Below are positions 26,334-34,871 of a stretch of DNA of 64,000 bases, one piece after another. The stretch is from an uncultured delta proteobacterium (GTDB lineage Bacteria; Myxococcota_A; Polyangia; Polyangiales; Polyangiaceae). The position numbers were made by a program, and so were the translations under genes. The first letter of the stretch is position 1. Every line of letters begins with the position of its first letter. Where the stretch lies: the NCBI GenBank assembly GCA_903906315.1, contig CAIVJW010000094.1, positions 1 through 64,000 on the forward strand, in the 5' to 3' direction. The notes below the pieces were generated by a model, which was not told the DNA's origin, searched no databases, and saw only the letters and a list, made by a program, of their open reading frames with translations.

Positions 26334-27364
26334 TGGAAGCGGGCGGACGGCGCACTGGATGGCTTGCGGACCGCTCTGGTTGGTCCGACCTCGTTCGGCC
26401 TCTCGAGGCGCGACGCGTCTCTGCCACGGGCTTCGATCGGTACCTTGGCGGCATCACGCTGCTCCTCTTCCTGATCGAGGTGGCGAGCGGCATCCTTCTG
26501 CTGCTTTACTACAAGCCGGATACGGTCCAAGCGTACGCCTCCGTCGGGCGAATCGTCGGCGAGATCCCCTACGGCAATCTCATCCGGAACGTGCACGCCT
26601 GGTCTAGCGACCTGTTCGTTGCCAGTCTCGGCGGTCACTTGCTTTCGGTCGTGCTGCGCCGGGCCTACCGCGCGCCCTATGAGCTCCGCTGGCTCAGCGG
26701 GATCGTGCTGCTCGCCATCGGAATTGGGCTCGCATTCACCGGAGCCGTCCTGCCGTGGAGCCAGAAGGCCTACGTTCAGGCTCGCGTCGGCAGCGAGCTC
26801 GCCCGATACGTGCCGGTGCTGGGCGATTGGCTTCATCGGTTCTTGCGCGGGGGCGACGAGGTTACCTCGGCGACGCTGCAGCACGCGTTCGGGTTTCACG
26901 TCGCGGTGCTTCCTGCTGCGTTGTCTCTCTTCTTCGCTGTCCACGTCGTTCTCCTCATGAGAAAGCGCGAGGAAACGGCTCCGGTCGAGGGGGCCTCGAT
27001 TCCTGTCTATCCGGATTTCATCATCAGGCAAGCGGCCGCCTGGACCGGCGTCGTCGTCGCGGTCATCACGCTCGCGACGTTTTCGGATCGTCTTCTTGGC
27101 TCGCCTGCTGATCCGCGCATGGCGACTCCCAGCGACGCTAGGCCGCCGTGGTACTTCCTCTGGTTCCACCAGATCGTTGCGTCGTCGTCGCGCGATCTAT
27201 TGGGCGTGAACGGGCCCAAGTTTCTCGTGGGTACTGCGTGCTTGCTCGGTGCGCTCGTCGTGGGGCTTCCATTTCTCGATCGAAGAGGTTGGAAAGTCAC
27301 TGCGTACTTGGCGCTCGTCCTCGTCTTCGTCCTCGTCGTGCTGTCAGTCAATGCGCTCTCCTAA
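26330..27364 (+). CDS. Cytochrome b of a bc-type complex (cytochrome b6-like with extra helices)
   Basis: 344 aa. Helices B and D carry the haem histidines: HAWSSDLFVASLGGH (14 apart) and the pair in HAFGFH...FAVHVV. The Qo-site region usually reading PEWY appears as RPPWYFLWFHQIV (about residues 265-277), so Glu of PEWY is replaced by Pro. About eight hydrophobic segments are present. With the Rieske protein it should oxidise quinol and pump protons by a Q-cycle or a variant. There is no cytochrome c1; the next gene is a nonahaem cytochrome whose start lies inside this gene's end. Confidence 0.88.
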   Translation: MMEAGGRRTGWLADRSGWSDLVRPLEARRVSATGFDRYLGGITLLLFLIEVASGILLLLYYKPDTVQAYASVGRIVGEIPYGNLIRNVHAWSSDLFVASLGGHLLSVVLRRAYRAPYELRWLSGIVLLAIGIGLAFTGAVLPWSQKAYVQARVGSELARYVPVLGDWLHRFLRGGDEVTSATLQHAFGFHVAVLPAALSLFFAVHVVLLMRKREETAPVEGASIPVYPDFIIRQAAAWTGVVVAVITLATFSDRLLGSPADPRMATPSDARPPWYFLWFHQIVASSSRDLLGVNGPKFLVGTACLLGALVVGLPFLDRRGWKVTAYLALVLVFVLVVLSVNALS

Positions 27365-28694
27365 CCGCAACGCAATCCGCCTCTCCGTGATCGCGCTCGC
27401 GCTCGCGGCCCTCGCCCGTCAGCCGGACGCCGCTGCCGGTCCGCCGGTTCCGGCGGCGTCCGCCTCGGCTTCGCCGGCATCGAGTCGGGCGCTGACGCCG
27501 CCTCTCGAGTCCGCAAATACCTGCGTGACGTGTCATGCCGGCCTCGCCGATCCGAAGCTGCGAGCGCCCACGACGGAGTATTCGTCGAGCGTGCACCGCG
27601 ACGACCGGATTGGTTGTGTCGGCTGTCACAAAGGGGATCCGCGCGACCCGACCGCGGGCGCCCATCGGGCGGCCGGCTTTCTCCCGCACCCGTCGCACGC
27701 CGAGATCGCGGGCGTCTGCGGCGGTTGTCACAGCGATGCCGGGTTCATGCGGCACATCAACGCGCGGCTGCCGGTTGGTCAGCAAGCCCTGTTCAATCTC
27801 AGCCTCCATGGCAAGCTGTCGGGGGCTGGGGACACCATGGCCCCGACGTGCTCGGTCTGCCACGGGCGGCACGAGATTCTGCCGGCAGCGTCGCCGAAGG
27901 CGCCCGTCAACCGATTGAACGTCGCGAAGCTATGCGCTGGGTGCCACGCCGACCCGAAGCACATGGCGCCCTACCAGATCCGAACGGATCAGTTCGCCAA
28001 GTGGGAGCGCAGCGTTCACGGTGAGGCCTTCAAGAAGGGCAATCCGCTGGCGCCGACCTGTACCGGCTGCCACGGTGCGCACTCGGCGACGCCTCCCGAG
28101 GCGTCGTCGGTTGCACGGGCTTGCGGGCGCTGCCACGAGGAGGAGCTTGCGCTTTTCGAGCAGAGCCCGCACTCGAAGGGCTTCAAGAAGCGAGGGCTGG
28201 CTCCTTGCGTCGCTTGTCACAGCAACCACGACGTCGCGCCGGCGAGCTCGCTGCATGTGGGCCTCACTCCGGACGCCACGTGCACGAAGTGCCACTCGAA
28301 CGACGAGAAACCGCTGAAGGCCGCGGACGAGCTCGCCGGTTTGCTTCGAGGCGCGCGTGATCGTGCGGCGGCGGCCCGTGCTGCGGTCGCCCGCGCGGGT
28401 GACGAGGGGCTCCATATCTCGGGGGCACCTTTTGCGCTGGACCAGGTGGCTACTGCGGAGCTGAAGTTGAGGCCCGTCGTCCACACGCTCGACCCGAAGC
28501 GGATGGCGGTGGCTGTCGCAGCCGTCGAGCAGGCGGCTGCCGCGGCCGAAAAGCTGGTCACTGACGCGGAGCAGGGGAGGAGAATTGAGCGGCGCGGCTA
28601 CTACGCGGCGCTTGCGCTCGCATTCTTGCTGTTTTCGACGCTTTCCCTGAAGGCTTGGCAACTAGAGGGGCGACGGAGGCTGGGTTCACCATGA
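27351..28694 (+). CDS. Nonahaem cytochrome c, tail-anchored, in place of cytochrome c1
   Basis: 447 aa from the ATG at 27351, which overlaps the cytochrome b end by 14 bp. A signal peptide (cleavage near DAAAG) is followed by nine CXXCH sites: CVTCH, CVGCH, CGGCH, CSVCH, CAGCH, CTGCH, CGRCH, CVACH, CTKCH. Then comes an Ala-rich helical part (about 340-420) and a C-terminal membrane helix. Intervening SVH and SLH motifs, as in octahaem cytochromes of the NrfA/HAO style, may be axial ligands. Its place suggests it receives electrons from the Rieske protein. It ends as ATGA with the 34-haem gene. Confidence 0.85.
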   Translation: MRSPNRNAIRLSVIALALAALARQPDAAAGPPVPAASASASPASSRALTPPLESANTCVTCHAGLADPKLRAPTTEYSSSVHRDDRIGCVGCHKGDPRDPTAGAHRAAGFLPHPSHAEIAGVCGGCHSDAGFMRHINARLPVGQQALFNLSLHGKLSGAGDTMAPTCSVCHGRHEILPAASPKAPVNRLNVAKLCAGCHADPKHMAPYQIRTDQFAKWERSVHGEAFKKGNPLAPTCTGCHGAHSATPPEASSVARACGRCHEEELALFEQSPHSKGFKKRGLAPCVACHSNHDVAPASSLHVGLTPDATCTKCHSNDEKPLKAADELAGLLRGARDRAAAARAAVARAGDEGLHISGAPFALDQVATAELKLRPVVHTLDPKRMAVAVAAVEQAAAAAEKLVTDAEQGRRIERRGYYAALALAFLLFSTLSLKAWQLEGRRRLGSP

Positions 28695-30952
28695 CGTCGC
28701 CCGTGGCCGCCAGCGGTCGCCGAGGAGCGGCCCGAGGCGGAGTTCGGCGGTACCTCGTTCTCCTCGCGGTGGTTGCGCTTGCCGTGCTCGTGGGCGCTGC
28801 GGTGTACCGAACGCACGGCTATGTCAGCCATGAGGCGGCGTTCTGCGGCGGGTCGTGTCACATCCCGAAAGACGCCACGGACTCGTGGCACTCCCGCGGG
28901 CACGAGGGTGTGCAGTGCCAGTCGTGTCATCCGGTGAACACGGGGTCGAGCTACGGCTTGCTCTGGCGCAAGGTGCTTGCAACGAGGGACGTCCCGAAGC
29001 ATGGGAAGGCGGAGGCGCGCGAGTGCACGAGCTGCCACCAGAAGAAGCCGGCGGAGTGGCGCCTGATCTCGGCTACCGAGGGGCACCGGACTCATCGTGC
29101 GGTCAAGGACGTCGACTGCATCGCGTGCCACGGGCCTGCGACGCACAAGGCGCCCGCGCCTGCTGAGCAACTGTGCCTGAAGTGCCACGAGATGGCGCGC
29201 TTGCACAAGCAGGCGAACGATGCCGAGACCTGTCTTTCCTGCCACAGCTTCGCCGTGAGCTCGCGCTTGGCTCAGAAGCTCACGACGCGCGCGTGCGAAG
29301 GGTGTCATGCCGACCCGGCGAAGATCCTCGAGGCAGCCAAACCAGGTGCGAAGCTGCCTGCGAAGCTCGTGGGGCCGGAGGTGTTGCACGGGGGGTTGGA
29401 CTGCAAGCTCTGTCACGACCCGCACGGTCGTAAGCCTCGTGTTCCCGAGGGGCAGCCGGTTTGCGCGCGGTGCCACCAGTTCGAGATGTTTCAGGCCGGC
29501 ACCGAGGAGCGAAAGGGGCCTGAGGGGCACCGTAACTGCGAGGGGTGCCATCGTCCGCACATGGAGCGCAAGCACGCTCTGGATTCGTGTGTGCGTTGTC
29601 ATGAGACCCGCGCAAAGGGCATCACTGCCGCAGGAGCGGGGACGTCGAGCGCGACGAAACACCGTAGCTGCGCGAGCTGTCACCTGCCGCATTCGTGGCG
29701 GGCGGAGCGTGCCGGCTGCATGACGTGCCACGAGGACAAGGCGGCGAGCATTCTCAACGCGAGTCCGGCAGGGCACAACGAGTGCACGAAGTGTCACGAC
29801 GTCCATGGGCCGCCGCCGAGCGGACAGGTCTGCCTGAAATGTCACAGCGATACGAAGTCGAAGCACGTCGCATTGGCGCCTGCTCGGCATAAGGACTGCA
29901 CTGCGTGCCACAATCCCCATGCGGCGAGCCGCGTCGTCGCTCGAGGCGCGTGTGCGGGATGCCACACGCAGCAGCTCGCGAACGTCATGCGGGACGGCCC
30001 GCAAGGGCATGCGAAGGGCGGGTGCTTCGGCTGTCACAAGCCGCACGAGAACCCGTTGCCTCCGGCAGATCTTTGCAGCCAGTGTCACGGGGAGAAGGCG
30101 AAGGTCGTCGCTGCTGCGGGCCCGCCGAAGCACCGCGTTTGCACCTCGTGTCATCAGCCACACAAGTTCGCCATCACGAGCGCCGCCGCGGCATGTTCGA
30201 AGTGCCATGGCCCTATCATTCAGCCCGGGGGGCCACACCAGGGCGATTGCAAGAAGTGCCACACCTTGCACGGCACGCCCACTGTCCCGAAGAGCGCGTG
30301 CTTCGAGTGCCATCAAAACGTATCGGCGGTCTTCAAGCCGCCGCCTGGCAACGAGCAGCATTCGAAGTGTCGCTCGTGTCATCAGCCGCACCGGCCGGCG
30401 TCGACGGCTCCGGCGAAGTGCCCGACCTGCCACCAGCCGAAGGCGGAGGTTGCCAAGGCTTGGCCCCCGAGCTCCGCGCACGCTCAGGAGTGCAACAAGT
30501 GTCACCAGCCGCATGATGTGCGGAGCAAGAAGCCCTGCGTCGAGTGTCACGCGAGCGAAGCTGCCAGCGCGATGGGTGGGAAGCACCAGTGTATGCAGTG
30601 CCACCCGCCGCACAAGGCGCCACCGGGCGCAGGGCCTGCTTGGTGGGGGCGCTGCCAGAGCTGCCATGCCGAGAAGGCTCAGAGCGTGAAGAGCCGTGGG
30701 CCGAAGCACTCCGAGTGCAAGAACTGCCATCAGCCGCATCGGTTTGCGGTGCCAGCGTGCACGACCTGTCATAAAGCCATGCAGGACAAGGGGGCGCACG
30801 GTATCAAGGAGCACGCTGCCAAGTGCAACGCCTGCCACAACCCTCATACGAGCGACGCGCCAGTTCGCGCTCAGTGCCTCGCTTGTCACACGAACAAGCA
30901 GAGCCATCAGCCCGAGGCGCAACGCTGCCAGGCTTGTCACCCGTTTCTGTGA
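28691..30952 (+). CDS. Giant 34-haem cytochrome c with NapC-like N-terminus
   Basis: 753 aa from the ATG at 28691 (ATGA overlap with the previous gene; GGAGG upstream). One N-terminal membrane helix (about residues 25-45) lacks a clear cleavage site, so it may stay membrane-anchored. I count one CX3CH site (CGGSCH) and 33 CXXCH sites, roughly one per 22 residues, up to CQACHPFL at the very end. Most sites occur in pairs, with -PH- after one member (CTSCHQPH, CNKCHQPH, CKNCHQPH), giving a repeated fold. There is no catalytic domain. A periplasm-spanning electron wire or store is inferred; it is the last gene of the Rieske/cytochrome b operon. Confidence 0.88.
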   Translation: MTSPVAASGRRGAARGGVRRYLVLLAVVALAVLVGAAVYRTHGYVSHEAAFCGGSCHIPKDATDSWHSRGHEGVQCQSCHPVNTGSSYGLLWRKVLATRDVPKHGKAEARECTSCHQKKPAEWRLISATEGHRTHRAVKDVDCIACHGPATHKAPAPAEQLCLKCHEMARLHKQANDAETCLSCHSFAVSSRLAQKLTTRACEGCHADPAKILEAAKPGAKLPAKLVGPEVLHGGLDCKLCHDPHGRKPRVPEGQPVCARCHQFEMFQAGTEERKGPEGHRNCEGCHRPHMERKHALDSCVRCHETRAKGITAAGAGTSSATKHRSCASCHLPHSWRAERAGCMTCHEDKAASILNASPAGHNECTKCHDVHGPPPSGQVCLKCHSDTKSKHVALAPARHKDCTACHNPHAASRVVARGACAGCHTQQLANVMRDGPQGHAKGGCFGCHKPHENPLPPADLCSQCHGEKAKVVAAAGPPKHRVCTSCHQPHKFAITSAAAACSKCHGPIIQPGGPHQGDCKKCHTLHGTPTVPKSACFECHQNVSAVFKPPPGNEQHSKCRSCHQPHRPASTAPAKCPTCHQPKAEVAKAWPPSSAHAQECNKCHQPHDVRSKKPCVECHASEAASAMGGKHQCMQCHPPHKAPPGAGPAWWGRCQSCHAEKAQSVKSRGPKHSECKNCHQPHRFAVPACTTCHKAMQDKGAHGIKEHAAKCNACHNPHTSDAPVRAQCLACHTNKQSHQPEAQRCQACHPFL

Positions 30953-31394
30953 GTTGTCGCGGCCGCCTTCCGATGGGGCTTGGGCCTCGGAGGGCGGTGC
31001 GGCGACGGCCTGGCCCACGCCGGGGCGCTTCGCTGCGGGCGCCCTCTTGGCGGACTCGGTTGGCTGGCGCGAACGTTCGCCCGGGGGGCTGAGCTCTCCG
31101 CGCGACGGTGCGAGGAGTGCACTCGCGAAGGGGTCTCCGCGCCGGGGTTGGCTGGGCTCTCGTCGGATGCGTGCACTTCTCGAGGGACCGCTTCCGCCGA
31201 CCTCACGGCGGGGGCCTTTGGCGTTGGCTCAGGCCAGCCTCTCACCTGCGGGGCAGGGCGTGCTTTGGGCCGGGCCGCGCTGAACGGTTGCCGGCCTAGG
31301 TGCCGTCAATCGGGGCGCGCGCGGTTCGCGGGCTCCACGTCGCCAGCGCTGCCTCTGCGGCGGGGCGGAGTCATCCGCTCTTGCCGCGGTCGTC
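30953..31394. other. Convergent intergenic region (442 bp), no gene supported
   Basis: The space between the 34-haem cytochrome gene and the YceI-like gene contains the hairpin at 30963-30997. Short open frames occur on both strands but are Arg/Gly-rich and lack ribosome sites. No repeat or RNA gene was recognised. Confidence 0.5.
30963..30997 (+). terminator. Hairpin after the 34-haem cytochrome gene
   Basis: CCGCCTTCCGA and TCGGAGGGCGG pair with one mismatch around a 13-base loop, ten bases after the stop codon. No T tract follows, so it is a probable but not typical terminator. Confidence 0.45.
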
Positions 31395-32090
31395 CTATTG
31401 TGGATGGAACTCGAGGGATGCCTCGATTCGAACGACGTCGTCGATGCTGTCATGCATGCAGACGCTCATCAGGCGCTTGGCGTTCTCGTTGAGACCGTAG
31501 TCGGAGATTCGGACCTCCGTCGGCTTGGTCGTCTTGACCCAGATCGTGCCGGTCGGGAGCACGCCGAGGTCGACGGCCAAGAGGACCCGCGCTGTGCGTT
31601 GGTGCAGCGTCAAGTCGCCGTCGAGCTTGGCATGGAGGACCGGCTTCTTGTCGCGTAATCCGACGAGGGCGCTTTCGGGCAGCGGGCGCATGACCAGCTC
31701 CGCGGTGTCCTTCGCGGAGGTTTCGAAAAAGAACTGCTTTACGCGCTCGTTGCGCATGGGGACGCCGGATTCGAAGGTTCCCAGGTCGAACGAGATTCGG
31801 CCCGACGACAGCGCCGGCTCGCCCAGGGCGAGCACCCCGTCGCGCAGGGCCATCGTCGCCACCACCGGCGTCGTGGCATCGTGGTCCTTGACGATCGTCA
31901 GCTTGATCGAGCTTCTCTGCAGATCGAGCAGGACCTCGCCGCTCTTGGCGACCCGCGGGGGAGAGGCCTTCGTCGCCTGGGTGCCGGCGGGGCCCGCGGT
32001 CGGGCCGGCCGTTGTCTCGCGTCGGCCGCACGCGACCGTCAGCATCGCGCCGACGATTGTCATCCTACAAGCCAGCGCCTTTGGATTCAT
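31395..32090 (-). CDS. YceI-like lipoprotein
   Basis: 231 aa. The signal ends in VACG (lipobox near residue 21), then an Ala/Thr/Pro linker. The main domain (about 50-230) has the YceI lipocalin-like pattern: an SSIKLTIVKDH opening strand, SFDLGTFESGVPMRNERVKQFFFE with the conserved RN-x-x-x-x-x-FF turn, a ...LDGDLTLH strand and a C-terminal SDYGLN segment. YceI-type proteins bind polyprenoid lipids such as quinones. The gene is set opposite the cytochrome operons, so a link to quinone handling is only suggestive. Confidence 0.75.
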   Translation of the reverse strand: MNPKALACRMTIVGAMLTVACGRRETTAGPTAGPAGTQATKASPPRVAKSGEVLLDLQRSSIKLTIVKDHDATTPVVATMALRDGVLALGEPALSSGRISFDLGTFESGVPMRNERVKQFFFETSAKDTAELVMRPLPESALVGLRDKKPVLHAKLDGDLTLHQRTARVLLAVDLGVLPTGTIWVKTTKPTEVRISDYGLNENAKRLMSVCMHDSIDDVVRIEASLEFHPQ

Positions 32091-32402
32091 CGCACCACCC
32101 CACGACAGACCGAGGTGCCACTAGAGCAAACGGCCCGTGGCCAGTCAATCTTCGTCGTGCGTCGAGCGCGCCGGGGATTTGCCGCGCATGACGTGGTCGG
32201 CCGCGTCGGCGCGAGCGGGGGGCGCACCCGCGAAGCTTGGGACGCGCGGCGCGTGCGTGCGGCGCGCAGCGGGTGCGCGGCGAGGGGGCGGTGCGGCGGG
32301 CTGTACTGGGTTGGACACGCATGGTATCGCTGCGTGACGTTAGGCGGCTGGCTTGGTTTGGTTCTTGCTCGCGCTCCCGCAGCAATCACGGAGGTTTGGG
32401 TC
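32091..32402. promoter_or_regulatory. Divergent intergenic region (312 bp) upstream of the conduit operon
   Basis: This region lies between the YceI-like gene (leftward) and the OB-fold gene (rightward). It must hold the promoter of the porin-cytochrome operon. I found no confident promoter element, repeat or coding frame in it apart from the ribosome site GGAGG at its right end. Confidence 0.45.
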
Positions 32403-33245
32403 ATGCGTATGGCGTATGTGCTGGTGGCTGGGATCGTGGTCGCCGGGGCGCTCGCTGCCGGCGGGATTGATCGGAAGTTCGGCCACACGAGCGAGGCGAC
32501 GCCCGCCCCGGAGGCGACGGTGGCGGCTGCCGCCGGTCACGCGGCGGCCGCGCCGGCGGCGGACGACGCGACCGAGGTCATTGCGGGTGAGGTGCTCGAG
32601 ACGCTGGATGCGGGCCGGTACACCTACGTCCGCATCGGCCCGAAGGGCTCACCGGGCACCTGGGCGGCCGTGTCGAAGGAGCCCATCGAGATTGGCTCGA
32701 CGCTGAAGATCGCGAACGCGGTCGCCATGAAGGACTTCAAGAGCGAGACGCTGAAGCGCACGTTTGCGACCGTCTACTTCGGTGTCGTGGACCGTGGTGG
32801 AGCCCCGAGCGACGGGACCCACGGCGGCGCGCTGCCCGGAAGCGCACACGGCGGGGACGTCGATCCCGCGAAGAACCCGCACGGCAACCGGCCCGACGTT
32901 CCCGCGGACATCAAGGTCGGCAAGGTCGAGCGCGCCAAGGGGGGCAAGACGATCGAGGAGATCTGGGCGAAGAAGGCTGAGCTCGTCGGCAAGAAGGTGG
33001 CGGTGCGCGGCGTCGTCGTGAAGCGCACGAACGGCGTGTTGAACAAGAACTGGCTGCACCTCAAGGATGGATCCGGCGGGCAGCCGAGCGGCGACGACGA
33101 CCTCGTCGTGACCACGACCGAGACCGTCGAGCTCGGCCAGACCGTGGTGCTCGAGGGGACCGTCTTTGCGGACAAGGACCTCGGTTCCGGCTATCGCTAC
33201 CCCGTGCTGGTCGAGGACGCGGCAGTCATCAAGGACTCGAAGTAA
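32403..33245 (+). CDS. Exported OB-fold (nucleic-acid-binding-like) protein
   Basis: 280 aa from the ATG at 32403, eight bases after GGAGG. A signal or anchor helix (residues 1-22) is followed by an Ala-rich linker, a first OB-like beta-barrel (GEVLETLDAGRYTYVRIG...TWAAV, about 60-120), a Gly/His-rich linker with HGG repeats, and a second OB-like barrel (KKVAVRGVVVKRTNGVLNKNWLHLKDG, about 195-275). Such exported OB-fold proteins are known beside multihaem cytochrome genes in metal-reducing bacteria; their job is unclear. It heads the conduit operon, 198 bp before the barrel gene. Confidence 0.7.
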   Translation: MRMAYVLVAGIVVAGALAAGGIDRKFGHTSEATPAPEATVAAAAGHAAAAPAADDATEVIAGEVLETLDAGRYTYVRIGPKGSPGTWAAVSKEPIEIGSTLKIANAVAMKDFKSETLKRTFATVYFGVVDRGGAPSDGTHGGALPGSAHGGDVDPAKNPHGNRPDVPADIKVGKVERAKGGKTIEEIWAKKAELVGKKVAVRGVVVKRTNGVLNKNWLHLKDGSGGQPSGDDDLVVTTTETVELGQTVVLEGTVFADKDLGSGYRYPVLVEDAAVIKDSK

Positions 33246-33443
33246 TCGAGTGAATGGCTGCGCATGGTTTGCGCCCTGGGCGCAGAATCGACCGGCGTCC
33301 GGCGGGGCGACACGCTTCCGTTGGGCGTCTTGGGGGCTGGTACGCGGCTTGTTAGCGAGCCGCGCGCGATGCCGAGCACGCGGGTCGTCGCGCGCCGGGT
33401 CGGCCGCGCTTCTCGGCCCCGCAGGTCTGTAAGTGACGTTGCC

Positions 33444-34871
33444 ATGAGGATTCGACTCCCGATCGCCGCCGCCACCGTCCTCGCCGCGATCACGTGCTCC
33501 GGGCGAGGCGCCGCGCAGGCTGCGGCCGAGTCGGCGCCGGCGGCGCCCGCGCGTGCGGTCGAGCGGCGGCCCGACGCCGATCAGACGACGGTCCGCGTGG
33601 ATTCCGCGACGTACGTCCGCTACTTCCAGCGAGCGCTTCTGCCGGGGCCTGGGGGCGCGCTCGTCGAGAGCACCTCGACCGCGCCCCTCTACGAATACGC
33701 GGCGGTGCGCATCGACGGCATCGATACGCCCTGGAAGAAGGACAGCGTCGACGTCGAGCTAGCGGGCTGGGCGAACGTCAACCTCGGTGACGCCGAGGGG
33801 GGGCTCCGTGCGGACGGAGACGTGACGGTCGCGAGCGTCCGGCATCGGCTCGGGCCAGCCTACGTGACGGTCGGGCGCCAGCTCCGGGTGGGCGGGGCGG
33901 CTCGGTTCTCCCGCTTCGACGGCGCGTCGGCGGGCGTACGGGCTCCGTTCGGTGTGGGAGCGGACGCTTACGGTGGTTGGAGCGTGCTGCCTCGTTGGTC
34001 CCAGCAACCGGGGTACCATCTGCTCGGGTCCGCGTCCGACACGCTGCTCAGGAACCCGGAGGCGCTGCCGCCGACGTCCCGGAACGGCTACTGGCTTGCG
34101 GGGGGACGCGCGTACTACGCATACCGAACGAAGGCCGAGCTGGGCGTATCGTTTCACGAGCAGCGAGAAGCGGGTAACCTCGGTCGTCGGGATGTTGCCG
34201 CTGACCTGCGCATCGCACCGTGGGAGGTCGTCTCGCTGTCCGGCCAGGCGATGATGGACGCCGACTCGTGGTCGCTCGCGGACGCGCGCGGAGTGCTCGA
34301 GGTGGCCCCGCTTCGGTGTATCTCGATCACGGGCGAGTACTTGCACACGGACCCGTCGCTGTTCTTGTCACGCCAGTCGCTCTTCAGCGTCTTCGCGACG
34401 AACGCCTTCGACGAAGCCGGCGGCACCGTCACCTGGAGGCCCGTGCTAGCGCCGCAGTTGCAGCTTGCGGGTGGCGGCTTCGTCGAAATGTTCCGCGACG
34501 GCGAAGCGGGCTACCGGGCAAATGGGCGCTTGCGGTATTCGATGCGTCGCGACCGGGTCGTCGGTCAGGTGGCGTACACGCGAGTCCACGAGATGCAGAA
34601 TGGCTACCACGGCGGCCGCATCTCTCTGGGGGTTCGGCCCATCGAGCAAGCCGCCTTGAACTTCGAAGGCTACCTTTACCTCTATGACGAGACGATCCGA
34701 GGGGCCTCCTCCTCGCTCGTGGGGGCCGCGAACGCGGAGTGGAGCCCGAGCCGCCTGTTCTCGCTTCTCGTGGGCGGCTCCCTCGCGCGCACGCCCTACG
34801 CTTCGCTCGACGCGCAAGGCCTCGTTCGTGCGATCGTCCACTTCGAGACTCGCGCTGGAGGTGCCCGTTGA
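33444..34871 (+). CDS. Outer-membrane beta-barrel of a porin-cytochrome conduit
   Basis: 475 aa from the ATG at 33444, which opens a signal peptide (cleavage near GAAQA). The mature chain is almost entirely alternating beta-strands with aromatic girdles (for example DSVDVELAGWANVNLG and QLQLAGGGFVEMFRDG) and a closing IVHFE strand near the C-terminus. The size fits the OmbB/OmbC porins of Geobacter rather than larger MtrB. No haem motif is present. The stop overlaps the TTG start of the dodecahaem lipoprotein gene, strongly coupling the two. An insulating sheath for a cytochrome wire through the outer membrane is inferred. Confidence 0.72.
   Translation: MRIRLPIAAATVLAAITCSGRGAAQAAAESAPAAPARAVERRPDADQTTVRVDSATYVRYFQRALLPGPGGALVESTSTAPLYEYAAVRIDGIDTPWKKDSVDVELAGWANVNLGDAEGGLRADGDVTVASVRHRLGPAYVTVGRQLRVGGAARFSRFDGASAGVRAPFGVGADAYGGWSVLPRWSQQPGYHLLGSASDTLLRNPEALPPTSRNGYWLAGGRAYYAYRTKAELGVSFHEQREAGNLGRRDVAADLRIAPWEVVSLSGQAMMDADSWSLADARGVLEVAPLRCISITGEYLHTDPSLFLSRQSLFSVFATNAFDEAGGTVTWRPVLAPQLQLAGGGFVEMFRDGEAGYRANGRLRYSMRRDRVVGQVAYTRVHEMQNGYHGGRISLGVRPIEQAALNFEGYLYLYDETIRGASSSLVGAANAEWSPSRLFSLLVGGSLARTPYASLDAQGLVRAIVHFETRAGGAR

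Noticed and set aside
28691-30952. Short repeated CXXCH-coding DNA considered as a CRISPR or tandem-repeat array
   Set aside because: Repeat spacing is protein-driven and varies; there are no identical direct repeats with unique spacers.
28601-31018. 805-codon minus-strand frame opposite the 34-haem cytochrome
   Set aside because: It is the antisense of a repeated CXXCH-coding sequence; the plus strand has the signal helix, haem motifs and coupled start.
30953-31394. Short open frames after the 34-haem gene
   Set aside because: They are Arg/Gly/Ala-rich, lack ribosome sites and overlap a hairpin; no family resemblance.
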